From Calliphora vicina (Eukaryota; Arthropoda; Insecta; Diptera; Calliphoridae), in the NCBI RefSeq assembly GCF_958450345.1, contig NC_088780.1:63449533-63513532 (forward strand): a DNA stretch of 64,000 bases, read 5' to 3'. Shown here in pieces: positions 45,228-56,877 of the stretch. Below the pieces are notes generated by a model that made no database searches, was not told the DNA's origin, and saw only the letters and a list, made by a program, of their open reading frames with translations. A program made the translations under genes and the position numbers. How positions within the stretch are numbered: the stretch's first letter is position 1; each line of letters starts with the position of its first letter.

Positions 45228-45975
45228 AACAAGTAAGAAAGTATGGTCGGTCAAGCCCGACCATATAATACCCTACACTAAGTAAAAGAGCAAAAAAAAT
45301 TTTTCTTTTAAAATTTCAATAATTTATATTTTTGAGTGATTTTCGGAAGTGGGGTTATATGGGGGCTATGACCAATTATGGACCGATCACCATGAAATTA
45401 GGTCGTGTGATTTATGTCTATATTAAAGTTTGCTATGTTGAATTTTGTGTGTTTACCAACATTTTTAAGCGATTTATGCACGTTAAAGTGATTTTCGGAA
45501 TCGGGTCTATATGGGAGCTATGACTAATTATGGACCGATCGTAACAAAATTTGGTGACATGCATTTTGTGTATATAAAACTTATTTGGAGCGGAATTTGT
45601 GGAGATACATATATAAATGAAACATTTATGACCGATAAAGTCCAATTTCGGGAGGACATTTGTATGGGGGCTAGGTGAAATAGTGGACCAATTTCAGCCA
45701 GTTTCAATAGGCTTGGTCCTTGAGCAGAAAAAATAATATGTATCAAATTTTATCGAATTATCTCCAAAATTGCGACCTGTACTCTGCGCACAAGGTTTAC
45801 ATGGACAGCCAGCCAACCAGACGGACGGACGGACATCGCTTAATCGACTCAGAAAGTAATTCTAAGTCGATCGGTATACTTTAAGGTGGGTGTTAGACTA
45901 ATATTTTTGGGCGTTACAAACATCTGCACAAACGCATAATACCCTCCCCACTATGGTGGTGTAGGGTATAATTAA
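45228..45975 (+). repeat. Dispersed repeat B, fullest copy
   Basis: Left end AAACAAGTAAGAAAGTATGG with hairpin TGGTCGGTCAAGCCCGACCA and ATAATACCCTACAC; right end GTGGTGTAGGGTATAATT. Inside are CGGACGGACGGACATCGCTT and GGTATACTTTAAGGTGGGTG. Fragments lie at 7860-8090 and 50455-50617. I associate such sequences with calyptrate flies from general knowledge. Confidence 0.8.
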
Positions 45976-46431
45976 ATTATTTTAGGAAATGAAAACATAT
46001 TTTTTGTAAACATTTAATTTTTATTAACAATTTAAATTTTTTATAAACCAAAGCATTTATATTTTTTGTAATAATTGTTTTCTTAATGATTTCTTTGTTT
46101 AATAAAAAAGAAATTTAATAAAAATGTTTCTTTTAAAAAAATATATATAATAAATGTGTTTTTATTTAAAAAGAAAGGAATCTAAATTGGTTTGAAAAAT
46201 TATTAAAAAAAAACCGTAATCGACTAAAAAATCGATTATTGGGTTCGATTAATCGACTAAAAATCCAACTCGTAAATAGTTGATTGGCATAATCGTTAAT
46301 CGATTATCAGCTTTCCATACCATTCACTAGTGTGTATTATATTTTTGACAGATTGAAGTCGGAAGCTTGCTGTCTTGAATGTGTTTAATGCCATGGTAGG
46401 CGTTCATATTGTTCAGGTTACGATGATTTTC

Positions 46432-46562
46432 GTCAAACAACCCCAATGTGAACAAAAGAGCGTAAAAATACACACATTTCATTTAGTTGCTTGATGTTGT
46501 AGATATTTTATTTTTTTACAAAAAAGCACACAAATTAAATGCCTCTATTTGCCTACCAATGG
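46432..46562 (+). repeat. Short shared block, also at 39722-39846
   Basis: GAGCGTAAAAATACACACA through TTGCCTACCAATG is common to both places. Here GGTAGGC (about 46396) and GCCTACC (about 46555) are inverted ends. Confidence 0.7.
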
Positions 46563-46739
46563 TTTAATGCATAAGAATATGTGTGATTTGATCTTACACA
46601 ATTGTGCTATGGGTGTTCAACCCAGAGAAAAATTATTTTTTTTCTCAAATGCTGGAGTATTCGTACTATTCACTAGTGGTAGTTCTCAGTGGCTAACTAA
46701 TTCGACGTAGCGGAACTAGTTCAATGAACTGCAGAGTGT

Positions 46740-46890
46740 CAAAAAAACCGGCAAATTTAAAAAACCGGTTTCCGGTTTAACCGAAAAGGTGTGTTTTTGA
46801 AAAAACCGGTTTTGATTATTGTCTTTCAAAAAAACCTGTTAAACGGTTTCGGTTTTTGTCTTCAAAAAACCGGTTAAACGGTTAAAATTT
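46740..46890. repeat. AACCGGTTTTTT array
   Basis: At least six AACCGGTT/AAACGGTT motifs within 150 bases, related to but distinct from the element at 56878-57974. Confidence 0.6.
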
Positions 46891-47135
46891 AGTTTTATTT
46901 GTGGACGCTACTTGCAATGTGCTAAGAATTGTGTACTAAATTTTCGGAAATTTAGCATTTTTGAATTCTTAAGGCTCTATATTTATGCAATTATTTTATA
47001 TTTAAACGAAATATTGTCAAATGCTATAATTTATAATCTACAAAATAAATGAATATTTTTTAAAATGGTATCAAAGTTATTCATAAATATGTTTGAAAGA
47101 GCTTTAGAAAATATATGCAGGGTACTTAATGCATT

Positions 47136-47474
47136 ATGTTGGACATCGGAAATGGAAAAATTTCAATTGATCTGGCCACAAATGAGATTTCGCTCCCAAA
47201 CGTCTGCCATATTCAGATGAATATTCAAGCCGTTGTCGATAAGGTATTCCCAAGTCTTACAACCAAATACAACAATTCGGATTGGCTGTGGAAACGTGCA
47301 ATTTTTGCACCAACAAATTATGATTTTAACAAGCTCAATGAACAAATACAATTGAAAATGTCTGGCGAAACAATAAAATACAAATCGATTGACACAGTAA
47401 TGAACGAAGAACAAGCCGTCGTGTACGAACGAAGAACAAGACAGCTAGTAATACACATGAATATTTTATTATGA
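47136..47474 (+). pseudogene. Helitron PIF1-like helicase fragment
   Basis: LDIGNGK...EISLP, VFPSL, WLWKRAIFAPTNYDFNKLNEQI and YKSIDTVMNEEQAV follow the helicase C-terminal part of Helitron Rep/helicase proteins (WL.RAIL.PTN, SIDTV). The frame ends in unrelated residues soon after, so both ends are missing. The protein would unwind DNA in rolling-circle transposition. It is the only Helitron protein trace in the window, which also holds two short Helitrons. Confidence 0.8.
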
Positions 47475-47626
47475 GCACTCATCACGATATTTAATAGTAT
47501 GTATCTGAGTCAAGTTAGAGTTAGGAATATGAGATAATAATGATAATAGGTACTTATTCGTTCTTCTAATGGTACTTTTTGAATTTTCTTTAATAAGGCA
47601 CATAGAAATATGAAATTAAGTACATA

Positions 47627-48122
47627 CAGTAGCCCAAGAAAGTCTACATACAGGAAAAATTATTATGTTACTTTAATTTAAAGCAGTTTTTTTAGTTTTT
47701 TTTATGAGATATATAATAATACATGCCTTATGTCGATTTTAGCAAAAAAAAATAAAATAACGCCCAAAAGTTCACCGTTATTAGAGTTATTGATTCTGAG
47801 TAAAATAATGAAAAATTTATTCTCGGTCACGCCTACTTTTGGGTGGGCGGGGCTATTAAGTTTCATAATATTTTGAACATTAAAGCCCAAAAAACCAAAA
47901 AAAAACCTTATTTGACTCAGAATCAAAAATTCTAATAACGGTGAAATTTTGGACGTGATAGGAAATGTTGCTAAACCTGACTTAAGTGATGTTGATTTAA
48001 TTTTTTTTAGTGTGAATTTATTTTTTTAACAAATATATTTCATTACTTTTAACTTACAAATACAGCTTTCAATGAAAGAAATTAAATTTGAATTCCTGTA
48101 TGTAGACTTTATTGAGCTGCTG
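47627..48122. mobile_element. Tc1/mariner-type MITE, CAGTAGCCCAAGAAAGTC
   Basis: Inverted ends with few mismatches (both contain AAAGTCTACATACAGGAA), flanked by TA (47625-47626, 48123-48124). The centre also has an inverted pair around a GC-rich GGGTGGGCGGGGC. Confidence 0.88.
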
Positions 48123-48184
48123 TATGTATATGTATATGGTTCTGAGTGAGTGAAAATTCAATGGAAATACTTATCGTACTTTTT

Positions 48185-48418
48185 ATACTCTTCACCTTCG
48201 TGAGAAGGGTATATATGTATGTATAAGTTTGTCATTCCGTTTGTAATTTCCACAATATAATTTTCCGACCCTATAAAGTATATATATTCTGGATCCTTAT
48301 AGATAGCGGAGTCGATTAAGCCATGTCCGTCAGTCTGTCTGTTGAAATCAATTTTCTGAAGACCCCAGATATCTTCGGGATCCAAATCTTCAATAATTCT
48401 GTCAGACATGCTTTCGAG
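48185..48418 (-). repeat. Dispersed repeat A, right-end fragment
   Basis: TTCACCTTCGTGAGAAGGGTATATATG...GTTTGTCATTCCG to GACATGCTTTCGAGG, reversed relative to 38741-40021. Confidence 0.8.
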
Positions 48419-49265
<847 letters not shown>

Positions 49266-49764
49266 TATGGTTTTCTTTGCTTCATCCAAAAACCAACCAA
49301 CAACAATGCTTAATGAATTTCTTTAAAAAAAAGAGGCATTTGTATATGGGGTGAACATCACTGGCTTATATCCAATTGTGTGGGAATCCACAAGTGGTGG
49401 CCTTATGGACTTTTTCTTTTTCTAATAGTACTTTATGAATTTTTTATAACAATAGACCTAGAAACTTGAATTAAAGTGAGGGGCGACTTTATGCTACTTT
49501 TTCTTTATTCGAATGGTACATTTTGTAATTTCTTCAGCAATGAATCTAGAAACATGAAGTAAAACTTATATGGACCCGAGTGACTGGGAATCCACAAGTG
49601 GCTGTTTTTGGTACTTTTTCTATATTTTAATGGTTCTTTTTGAATTTTCTATAATAATGGACCTGGAAAAATTAACCCTTCGTTAGTCGCAATCATTTTC
49701 AATCGAGACTAATCGCAATGTATCAAATTGATAACAATAAAATACAGGCGCGTTTGAAAATAAT

Positions 49765-50014
49765 GGCCGACTTCATAAACGCAGTAATGCAAAGCAATTA
49801 CAAGGCAAAGCAATACTTTGTGACATTCATCAACGCAAAAATGTTTTGTAAAACATCATAAATAAAAACAGTTCACAAATTTGACAGATGCTGCGCATGG
49901 ACAAGCATTGCCATACAATAATGAACTTGCGACATTGTCAAAACAAAATCTATTGCGTTTATGAACACTATTCATTGCAGTGTTGCTTTGCAAAATGCGT
50001 TTATGAAGTCAGCC
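49765..50014. mobile_element. GGC[C/T]GACTTCATAAACGCA MITE, 250 bp
   Basis: Ends are inverted with one mismatch and flanked by AAT (49762-49764, 50015-50017). The end motif resembles that of the 28516-29599 element (GGC then TTCATAAA). Confidence 0.9.
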
Positions 50015-50454
50015 AATCTCTTCACTTTTTATTTCGAAAACATAAAAACAATATTAAATTCAAAGTATTTAAAAGAATAACACAGTACAACACATGATTT
50101 TGGGACTCAATTCTGACAATTGCACGTGAAAGTAGCCCCAAAAATAAGAACTTATGCATCATTAGTTTTGTCAAGTTGGCTGCCGTAATAATTTAATGGC
50201 CATACGATTTTTTTCCTCAAGGTGGATTTTTATCACTTTTTCTATATTTTAGCACGGTTATATCTCGTATACCGTACGGAATATCTCTTTTCTGGCTGAA
50301 GCAAAGTTGTATACATTGAATAGTAGAAAAAAAATACGGAACATACCTACGAAAAAGTTGCATCCAGTGTCTTAAAAATCGCAAAAATGCCAATTTTTTA
50401 AAATTGTTTACCAATTTTTCACCTTTTTTGCTCTATAACTGGATTACAAATCCA

Positions 50455-50617
50455 ATTATGGACCGAACACCATGAAATTAGGTCGTGTGATTTGTGTTTA
50501 TATGAAAGTTATTTATCATGAATTTTGCTTCTATACCATAATTTTTAACAGATTTATTCACTTTAAAGTGATTTTCGGAAGCGGGTCTTATATGGGAGCT
50601 ATGATAATTATGGACCC
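50455..50617 (+). repeat. Dispersed repeat B fragment
   Basis: ATGGACCGAACACCATGAAA, TTAGGT and GTGATTTTCGGAAGCGGGTC match 45370-45510. It is cut at 50618 by the AACCGGTTAACCG-type element. Confidence 0.75.
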
Positions 50618-51060
50618 GGTTTTTCTTCGAAATCTCGGTATTTTTGCGAACCGGTTAATTAAGAATGTTTTTAAAATTTCGGACTAAAATGATAATTGTA
50701 TAAACATTACAACAAACATTTGGTCTGATTTGATAAAAATTGTCTATACAATTTTTTAACAATTACAATGATTCTAAATAGTAGCGGACGATGAGTTTAC
50801 TTAAACACCTTTACAGAATCCATTGCACATGATGAAACTATTAAAAATTTAAAGTAAATTCAGCATTATTCTAGAAGTTTAGGCTAAATCTTACTAATGA
50901 TTCATTAAAAACTTAGTGATGATTTTACCAAATGTTAAATTGAATTTGATGGACATATCTTTGATGTACATACCTTCAATAAATTTGACATCATTAGTGT
51001 ATTTTGTTCTTAAAATTTTATTTTATTAATAATTTCGTTAGCTTATCGTACAAACGTGCT
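50618..51060 (+). mobile_element. AACCGGTTAACCG hAT-like element, partial
   Basis: Colinear with 8230-8630 and with 56920-57400, lacking both termini. Confidence 0.65.
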
Positions 51061-51138
51061 AAGTTTATTTTCATAAATTTTACGTTATAAAATCCTTGAT
51101 ATTAAAAATTTTTTAAATCTGTTAATTCCGTTTTATTA

Positions 51139-51330
51139 CTTATTTGGTGCGGTTTGCACGTTGGCATCATCGGACTTTACCGCAACCAATATATTATTGA
51201 AATCAAATTGGCCTTCAAGATCGTTTATGATTATAAAGCAGCAACAATTGACGCCTTGGTAGCCAACACTGTTCGTGTTATTCGAGACATACAGCAAGCA
51301 ATGCTCGAAAAGTCACTTATTATACCTTAA
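51139..51330 (+). pseudogene. Unrecognised coding fragment
   Basis: A 63-codon open stretch of unusually high GC for this region ends in TAA at 51328-51330. It reads like protein (VGIIGLYRNQYIIEIKLAFK, then DALVANTVRVIRDIQ) with balanced codon use and no low complexity, but has no start codon and no family I recognise. It may be a terminal exon of a host gene or of a transposon. Confidence 0.35.
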
Positions 51331-51814
51331 CGAAGTGTAATGTAAATTAATCAGCAGACCGAAATTATAATGAATCCGTGCATAAAATGCTAGTTTATTT
51401 CCAAATTTAATTTTTTGAAAGATTTTAATTAAAAAACAAGTAAGTGCTATATTCGGCTATGCCGAATCTTATATACCCTTCACCTTTGTTGTGGATGCAT
51501 TATTATTTTTTATAATTAGTAAATATGTATGTACATTGCCCACTTTCAGCGTACAGCATCCTAAATTTATCAAGAACACTTTTAACACAAACGAAAAAAA
51601 AACACCAAAAAACAAAGCAATAAAACAATGATGTTCATTTCATTGTGCTTTCGCGCTGAGTAACAACCAGTGATGTTAACTTTTTAATTTCGATTACCGT
51701 ACAGCCCTAAAAAAATTACCGTTTTTTAGGTAAAATTACCGTATCCAAAGTTTAGTACAAAAATAATAATATTTTCTTATTGAAACAGGTTTATTTTTAT
51801 AATTCAATATATCG

Positions 51815-52726
51815 AGGGCCTATATTCAAAACTCTCTATCTTAAAAAACAACTTTTCAGGAAAGCCAAAAAACAGTTTTTTGTCGCGTATTACTTGAGTT
51901 ATTAAAATTCGGTATGCTAGAGGGTTTTTCTTCTCAAAATATTCAATGTGTAGATTTTTGGTAATTATTCGAACTTTTTTATATATATAATTTGAAAGTA
52001 AATTTTTAATTAGGCTTAAGTTCATTTATATTATAATTTATTTGTAATAATTCAAAGAATATCACTGAATACTAAAATTTTAGTATTCAGTGATATTCTT
52101 TGAATTATTACAAATAAATTATAATATAAATGAACTTAAGCCTAATTAAAAATTTACTTTCAAATTATAAATATTCAATGTGTATATAAAAATGAAAAGA
52201 TAGAGGATTTTGCATTTTAATAGAATTAAACTATTTTGATTTCATTTATGCCATCTGTCAGTTTTTAACGTGATTTATTTAAGATAACGGCTAATAATAC
52301 AACATAAGATAAAAAAAAAACTTTAAAAGTATACACTTTTTAAGCAAACTCCAACTTTAACCATTTATTTTTATGCCATGGAAATTATGTTTTCCAAAAA
52401 CAAATTGGTAAAATATTTTCATGGTAATTCATTTTTTTAAATGATTGAAAAATGTAAAATTCATGTTCAGCATTCAAAAATTAGTAGGAAAACATGAATT
52501 GCAAGATGAAATTATTCCAAAAAAATATTTGAAAATTATTTGAAAAGATAGAGGCTTTTGCATTCGGAAAAAAATAATTGTATAACATAGAGAAAAACAA
52601 AAATGCAAATAAAACAGCAAAAGACAATAGGTTGTAAGGAATTCACACCATAGATGAGGGCTGTTTTACTGAACATTTTACTATCAAAAAGTAATTTTCG
52701 TGAATATCAAAGATAGTGGGTTTTGA
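51815..52726. mobile_element. Possible MITE with GGGCCTATATTCAAAAC ends
   Basis: GGGCCTATATTCAAAACTCT and the complement GGTCCTATATTCAAAACCCA are inverted; both are followed by CTATC-type sequence. The duplication is not clear. It encloses the palindrome. Confidence 0.6.
51986..52169. repeat. Perfect 184-bp palindrome without spacer
   Basis: The arms 51986-52077 and 52078-52169 are exact reverse complements, with the centre at CTAAAATTTTAG. AATATTCAATGTGTA occurs just outside on both sides (about 51937 and 52170). One arm matches host sequence at 9301-9363 and 11252-11275. Confidence 0.95.
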
Positions 52727-53582
52727 ATATAGGACCATGTTTGTAAAACAGCAGAATGTCATTTTTATCAACATCATTTATTTGCCTTATAATATAAATT
52801 CAGTATCTATTTATTTAAATTCATCCATTTCAACAGCTTCTGGGAAATGCAAAACTAAAGGAATTATAGAAATATTGGTATCGAACAATTGGGGATTTAT
52901 TACGATCAGTTTTTAATACTAATTTGTATGTTGAAATATCCATACTTGAAAGACTTGCGATTACTTTACCGCGTAGATATATTTTGTCTAGTGGTAGTTG
53001 GTTATCATCATCCTCAAAGTTTTATGATTATTTTAATGAGAAATATGTACATTATATGTAGACACATTATGGAAATATAACGTTTAGGATATAATTTTTA
53101 AAAATTTAAACTTTTTAAAATTACCGTACAAATGTAGAAATTACCTGCCTACCGTACGGAGGTCTAAATTACCGTACAATACGGTAATTACCGTACGGTT
53201 AACATCACTGGTAACAACACACATATTCTTATTCTCTTTAAAAAAGCATAACAAATGTCTCTTTTTTTTCAGAAATTCATTAAGCATTGTTGTTGGTTGG
53301 TCTTTGGACGAAGCATAGCAAACACACGCGTTTCAATTACAATTGAACACAAAACAACAAAGTCAGAAATAAATAAAAAAAATTGAGAGAATTTCGTCCG
53401 TATAATGTATATTCTTTTATTTCCTTAAACTTTAAATTACATTCATTTAATAAATTGGTTATATCTGGCAAAAATTCTATATCTAAACATTCTTTATTTT
53501 GTTCTTATTTTAAGTGTTTGACATTATGTTTGCTGGGTAGCTCTCTCACCAATACATCTTCATTTTTATTTTTGAACATCAC

Positions 53583-54522
53583 TGCAATAAAACCAACACA
53601 CATCCAAACATACGTTTTGTTGCTTTTTGTCAAAACAAAACCAACCCTGCCAGCAATTGGAAGTTATATTTTCGATATGTATACTAAAATGGATCCATTT
53701 TAGTATATATACTTAGTATATATACTAAAATGGATCGTTTTTTTTTTTATCATAATGTACTTTTTAATATTATCTATTAAGTTATTTTTTAGGGATCTTT
53801 GTTTGTAACTAAACTGTACTTTAAGATGAGCATAATTCGATAGTAATGTAATTTGTTTTTGTAAAAAGTTTTTTATATGCTGAGTAACAATTTTGCGACA
53901 CAAAAGAGACACATTTTAGTATACATATCGAAAATATAACTTCCAATTGCTGGCAGGGAACTGTGAATTTTTTTTAAAAATGTAAATACGTATTCCAATT
54001 AGTTAGTGAAACATATTTTATATAATTTTTTATACACTAATTTTTAATTAAAGTCGTATTAAGTTAAGTTATATCATTATTTTATTTATTTTTAATGTAA
54101 ATACGTATATGAATAGTGTTTTCAAACTGGAATGCAATAAAATATTTCCATTTTAATGCAAGAAGCAGAATTGGAAACATTATCTTCTCTCTGGACACTT
54201 TTTAGACATAAATTTAGATATAATAATAATACACTAAATGGATAGAATTGGTAGGTATCATATGCGTGGCACGTTTTCTCCCGCACTGTGACACTATTAC
54301 GATAAGAAAGCGATATCATATTCGATGAGTTTCAACTTCAAGATGATACGTTTTGGAACACTGGATAGTAATTGTTGGCAGGGAATATACGCAAAGCAAT
54401 AAAACCAACACACAACCAAACATACGATTAGTTGTATAAAAAACAACAACAACGCCAAAAGAAACAAAACACAAAAAAAACAAAATACGCAAAGCAATGA
54501 AACCAATACACATCCAAACACA
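53583..54522 (+). repeat. Three copies of a 30-bp block
   Basis: GCAATAAAACCAACACACAT or close variants lie at about 53583, 54397 and 54494, each followed by CCAAACA. Confidence 0.8.
53645..53958. mobile_element. Element with 47-bp perfect inverted ends
   Basis: CCCTGCCAGCAATTGGAAGT begins the left end (53645-53691); the right end (53912-53958) is its exact complement. A nested palindrome TATACTAAAATGGATCCATT lies just inside. No duplication is visible. Confidence 0.85.
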
Positions 54523-54850
54523 TTTTGTCAAAGCATGCAATAAATTGTGTTTTTTTGATGAAGTTTTCAGAGGTTGTCTCGGATTTTTGCTCATATCTCC
54601 GTTATTTATGGACTGATTTTGCTGATTTTAAATAGCAAAATTCTCAAAAGCATGTCTGACAGAATTGTTGAAGATTTGGATCCCGGAGATATCTGGGGCC
54701 TTCAGAAAATTGATTTTAACAGACAGACGGACATGGCTTAATCGACTCCGCTATATATAAGGATCCAGAATATATATACTTTATAGGGTCGGACAATTAT
54801 ATTGTGGAAATTACAAACGGAATGACAAACTTATTTATACCCTTGCCACT

Positions 54851-55811
54851 GGTACCGTGAAATAGCTCCCAATGAAGTAATTCCCATCAAAAATGAAATA
54901 ATTCCCAAACTTGAAAAATGAAATAACTACCAAAGGGTAAAATGAAATTACTCCCAATAATCGGCGGTTTCATAATTTCAAAAATATTACTCCCATAAAA
55001 GCGAAATAACACCCAATGAAATAAATCCCAATAGAAATGAAATAATTCCCAATCCTAAGGGAAATCCAAAGCCTATGGCGTAGCGCAAAGTTTTACTCCT
55101 CTGGGATGTTTCAAAAACTGGCTTCACTCAGAAAAGTTGTTTTGCATTGCCGGCCTTCGGCCGGACGCTAAGGTTTTCTCCTCCGGGGTGTATCAAAATC
55201 TGGCTTCGCTCAGAAAAGATTTCTTTCATTGCAGAAAGGTTTTATAATATTTCAGAAAGCCGATTTTCATTTCGCACCAGATTAAGAAATCGTTGCAACC
55301 TGACAAAGGCCGACGATGTAAAAAGAATCTTTTCTGAGCGAAGCCGGTTTTTGATACACCCCAGAGGAGAAAATCTTTGCGCAAAAATGCAATGTAAACA
55401 ATTTTTATGAGCGAAGCCAGTTTTTGATACACCCCAGAGGAGAAAACCTTAGCGCCCGGCCAAAGGCCGCAATGCAAAAAACTTTTCTTAGTGAAACCAG
55501 TTTTTGATATTTATGGGTTCTGGTTTTGCAAAGTAGAACAAACAAAAATGAAATAACTCCCAATACAGTGAAATAACTCGTAATTCCCAAAATAAAATGA
55601 AATAAAACCCAACAAAAATTTCATTGGGAGTTGTTTCATTGGAAGTTATTGCATTATGAAATAACTCCCAACAAAAAATTATGAAATAACTCCCTATGTG
55701 TTAGGAGTTGTTTCATAATGAAATAAGTCCTAAGTTGTATGAAAATTTTTTAGGGTGTTATTTCATCTTTTCGTGGGAAGTTATTTCATTTGGGAGTTAT
55801 TTCACGGTACC
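54851..55811. mobile_element. GGTACCGTGAAATA element with 8-bp duplication
   Basis: Ends GGTACCGTGAAATAGCTCCC and its near-complement, flanked by exact TTGCCACT (54843-54850, 55812-55819). TGAAATAACTCCCAA motifs recur more than fifteen times. An 8-bp duplication fits hAT, but the GG ends are also seen in Merlin-type elements. The centre holds GC-rich inverted units (55090-55510). Confidence 0.9.
55090..55510. repeat. GC-rich ~77-bp units, two forward and three inverted
   Basis: GGGGTGTATCAAAATCTGGC and CTTCGCTCAGAAAAG appear about twice on the plus strand (55107-55216). The complement, TTTTCTGAGCGAAGCC.GTTTTTGATACACCCC, appears at about 55330, 55408 and 55483. CCGGCCTTCGGCCGG-type hairpins flank them. 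Confidence 0.85.
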
Positions 55812-56133
55812 TTGCCACTCATGGTGAAGTGTATAACAAGAGAGCTATATTCGGCTGTGTCGAATCTTATATACCCTTCACCAAATTATACTTCAAAAAC
55901 AAAATTTTAAATATTTTTAGGTAAACAAAATTAATTTTGCTTTTGCATTTTCATATTTTGAAAAAAAAAATTTTTTTTTAAATTAAAATTTTTTTTTTTT
56001 TAATATTTATCGAAAAAAAAACATTTCATGACCAAAAAAACTTGTCCAACTAACTATGGTTTTATAGACGTCATTGCAAAGGTCTTTGAAATATCTATCA
56101 TTAGATATCCATATTGTCTATATTAATGACTTA

Positions 56134-56659
56134 GAGCTAGTTTCTTACTTGTCAGTTACACTCAGCTTAACACGCTGTTATATTAATCCTGAAACATATT
56201 TTGCCGGAATTTAACCAATGATTGTGTTTCTCACTAGTGGATTAATTTTGTTAGCATTGCCATACTTTTCAGTCAAATCACATGTTTATTCTTCAAATTT
56301 TTTCATATAAATATGGCAATACTATACATTTTATAAGAAAAAGCAACCGCGTTACATAACTTTTTTGGTAAATTTTAACTTTCTAAAAGAAAAAGCGACA
56401 TAAAAGTATATAAAATGTATATTAAAAATTATATTGATGTTAATAAAGCAAATAAAAACAAAGAGCTGCTGTGCTGAATTGTTTATTTTATTTTCCATCT
56501 GTTTGTGCTTTGGCATTTTATACTTAGGTTTAACTCACCAATGATGCTCAGTTAAACCTAGATTATATAGCATATAAACAATAAGTGAGAAACACAATTT
56601 TTAGTTTAATTTAGGTTTAAGCGAAGAATGTAGATTATCTCTATCCCAGAAACTAGCTC
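56134..56659. mobile_element. GAGCTAGTTTCT MITE, 526 bp
   Basis: Ends GAGCTAGTTTCT and AGAAACTAGCTC are inverted and flanked by TTA (56131-56133, 56660-56662). The same host sequence at about 39118 has one TTA and no insert. The end resembles the GAGCCAGTTTTTGAC MITE. Confidence 0.93.
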
Positions 56660-56877
56660 TTAGTAATCCAGATATAGGTCAAAAATCGAGGTTGTCCTGT
56701 TTTTTTCCTCATATCTCAGCCATTTGTGGACCAATTTTGCTGATTTTAAATAGAAAACTTCTCGAAAGCATGTGTGACAGAATTATTGAAGATTTGGATC
56801 CCGAAGATATCTGGGGTCTTCAGAAAATTGATTTCAACAGACAGACGAACATGGCTTAATCGACTCCTCTATCTATA

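Larger units (their letters stand above)
41312..46329 (+). mobile_element. hAT element with BED-finger gene, 5 kb
   Basis: Ends TAGGGAATGGTA...TACCATTCACTA, flanked by the 8-bp duplication GTGTGTAT (41304-41311, 46330-46337). Both ends carry TCGATTAATCGA motifs. It begins with a BED-finger reading frame, but the catalytic part of a hAT transposase is missing. Instead AT-rich sequence, a LINE (42553-44640) and dispersed repeat B fill the middle. Confidence 0.92.
40823..46390. mobile_element. GCATTAAACACATTC element, copy 2
   Basis: Left arm 40817-41310 matches 17354-17566 and 20850-21000; right end ...GCTTGCTGTCTTGAATGTGTTTAATGC near 46385 is inverted to the left end. At about 41025-41065 it is the unoccupied version of the foldback insertion site. 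It is interrupted by the 5-kb hAT element. Confidence 0.75.
51668..53210. mobile_element. hAT-like element with TTACCGTA arrays
   Basis: Ends CAGTGATGTTAAC and GTTAACATCACTG, flanked by the 8-bp duplication GTAACAAC (51660-51667, 53211-53218). ATTACCGTAC motifs cluster at both ends. A MITE-like pair (GG.CCTATATTCAAAAC at about 51815 and its complement at about 52726) and the big palindrome lie inside. Confidence 0.92.
51437..55833 (+). repeat. Dispersed repeat A copy carrying several inserts
   Basis: Left end AACAAGTAAGTGCTATATTC with TATACCCTTCACC; its second half is at 54570-54850 and the end (ATGGTGAAG.GTATAACAAG) at 55820-55837. It holds the hAT element 51668-53210, the inverted element 53645-53958 and the element 54851-55811. 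Confidence 0.75.

Noticed and set aside
47136..47474. Host PIF1 helicase gene
   Set aside because: It has only the C-terminal blocks typical of Helitron helicases, lacks the ATP-binding part and sits among repeats.
54316..54594. Cys/Phe-rich minus-strand frames
   Set aside because: They come from the AACAACAAC/AAACAAAAC-rich 30-bp repeat region and lack protein features.
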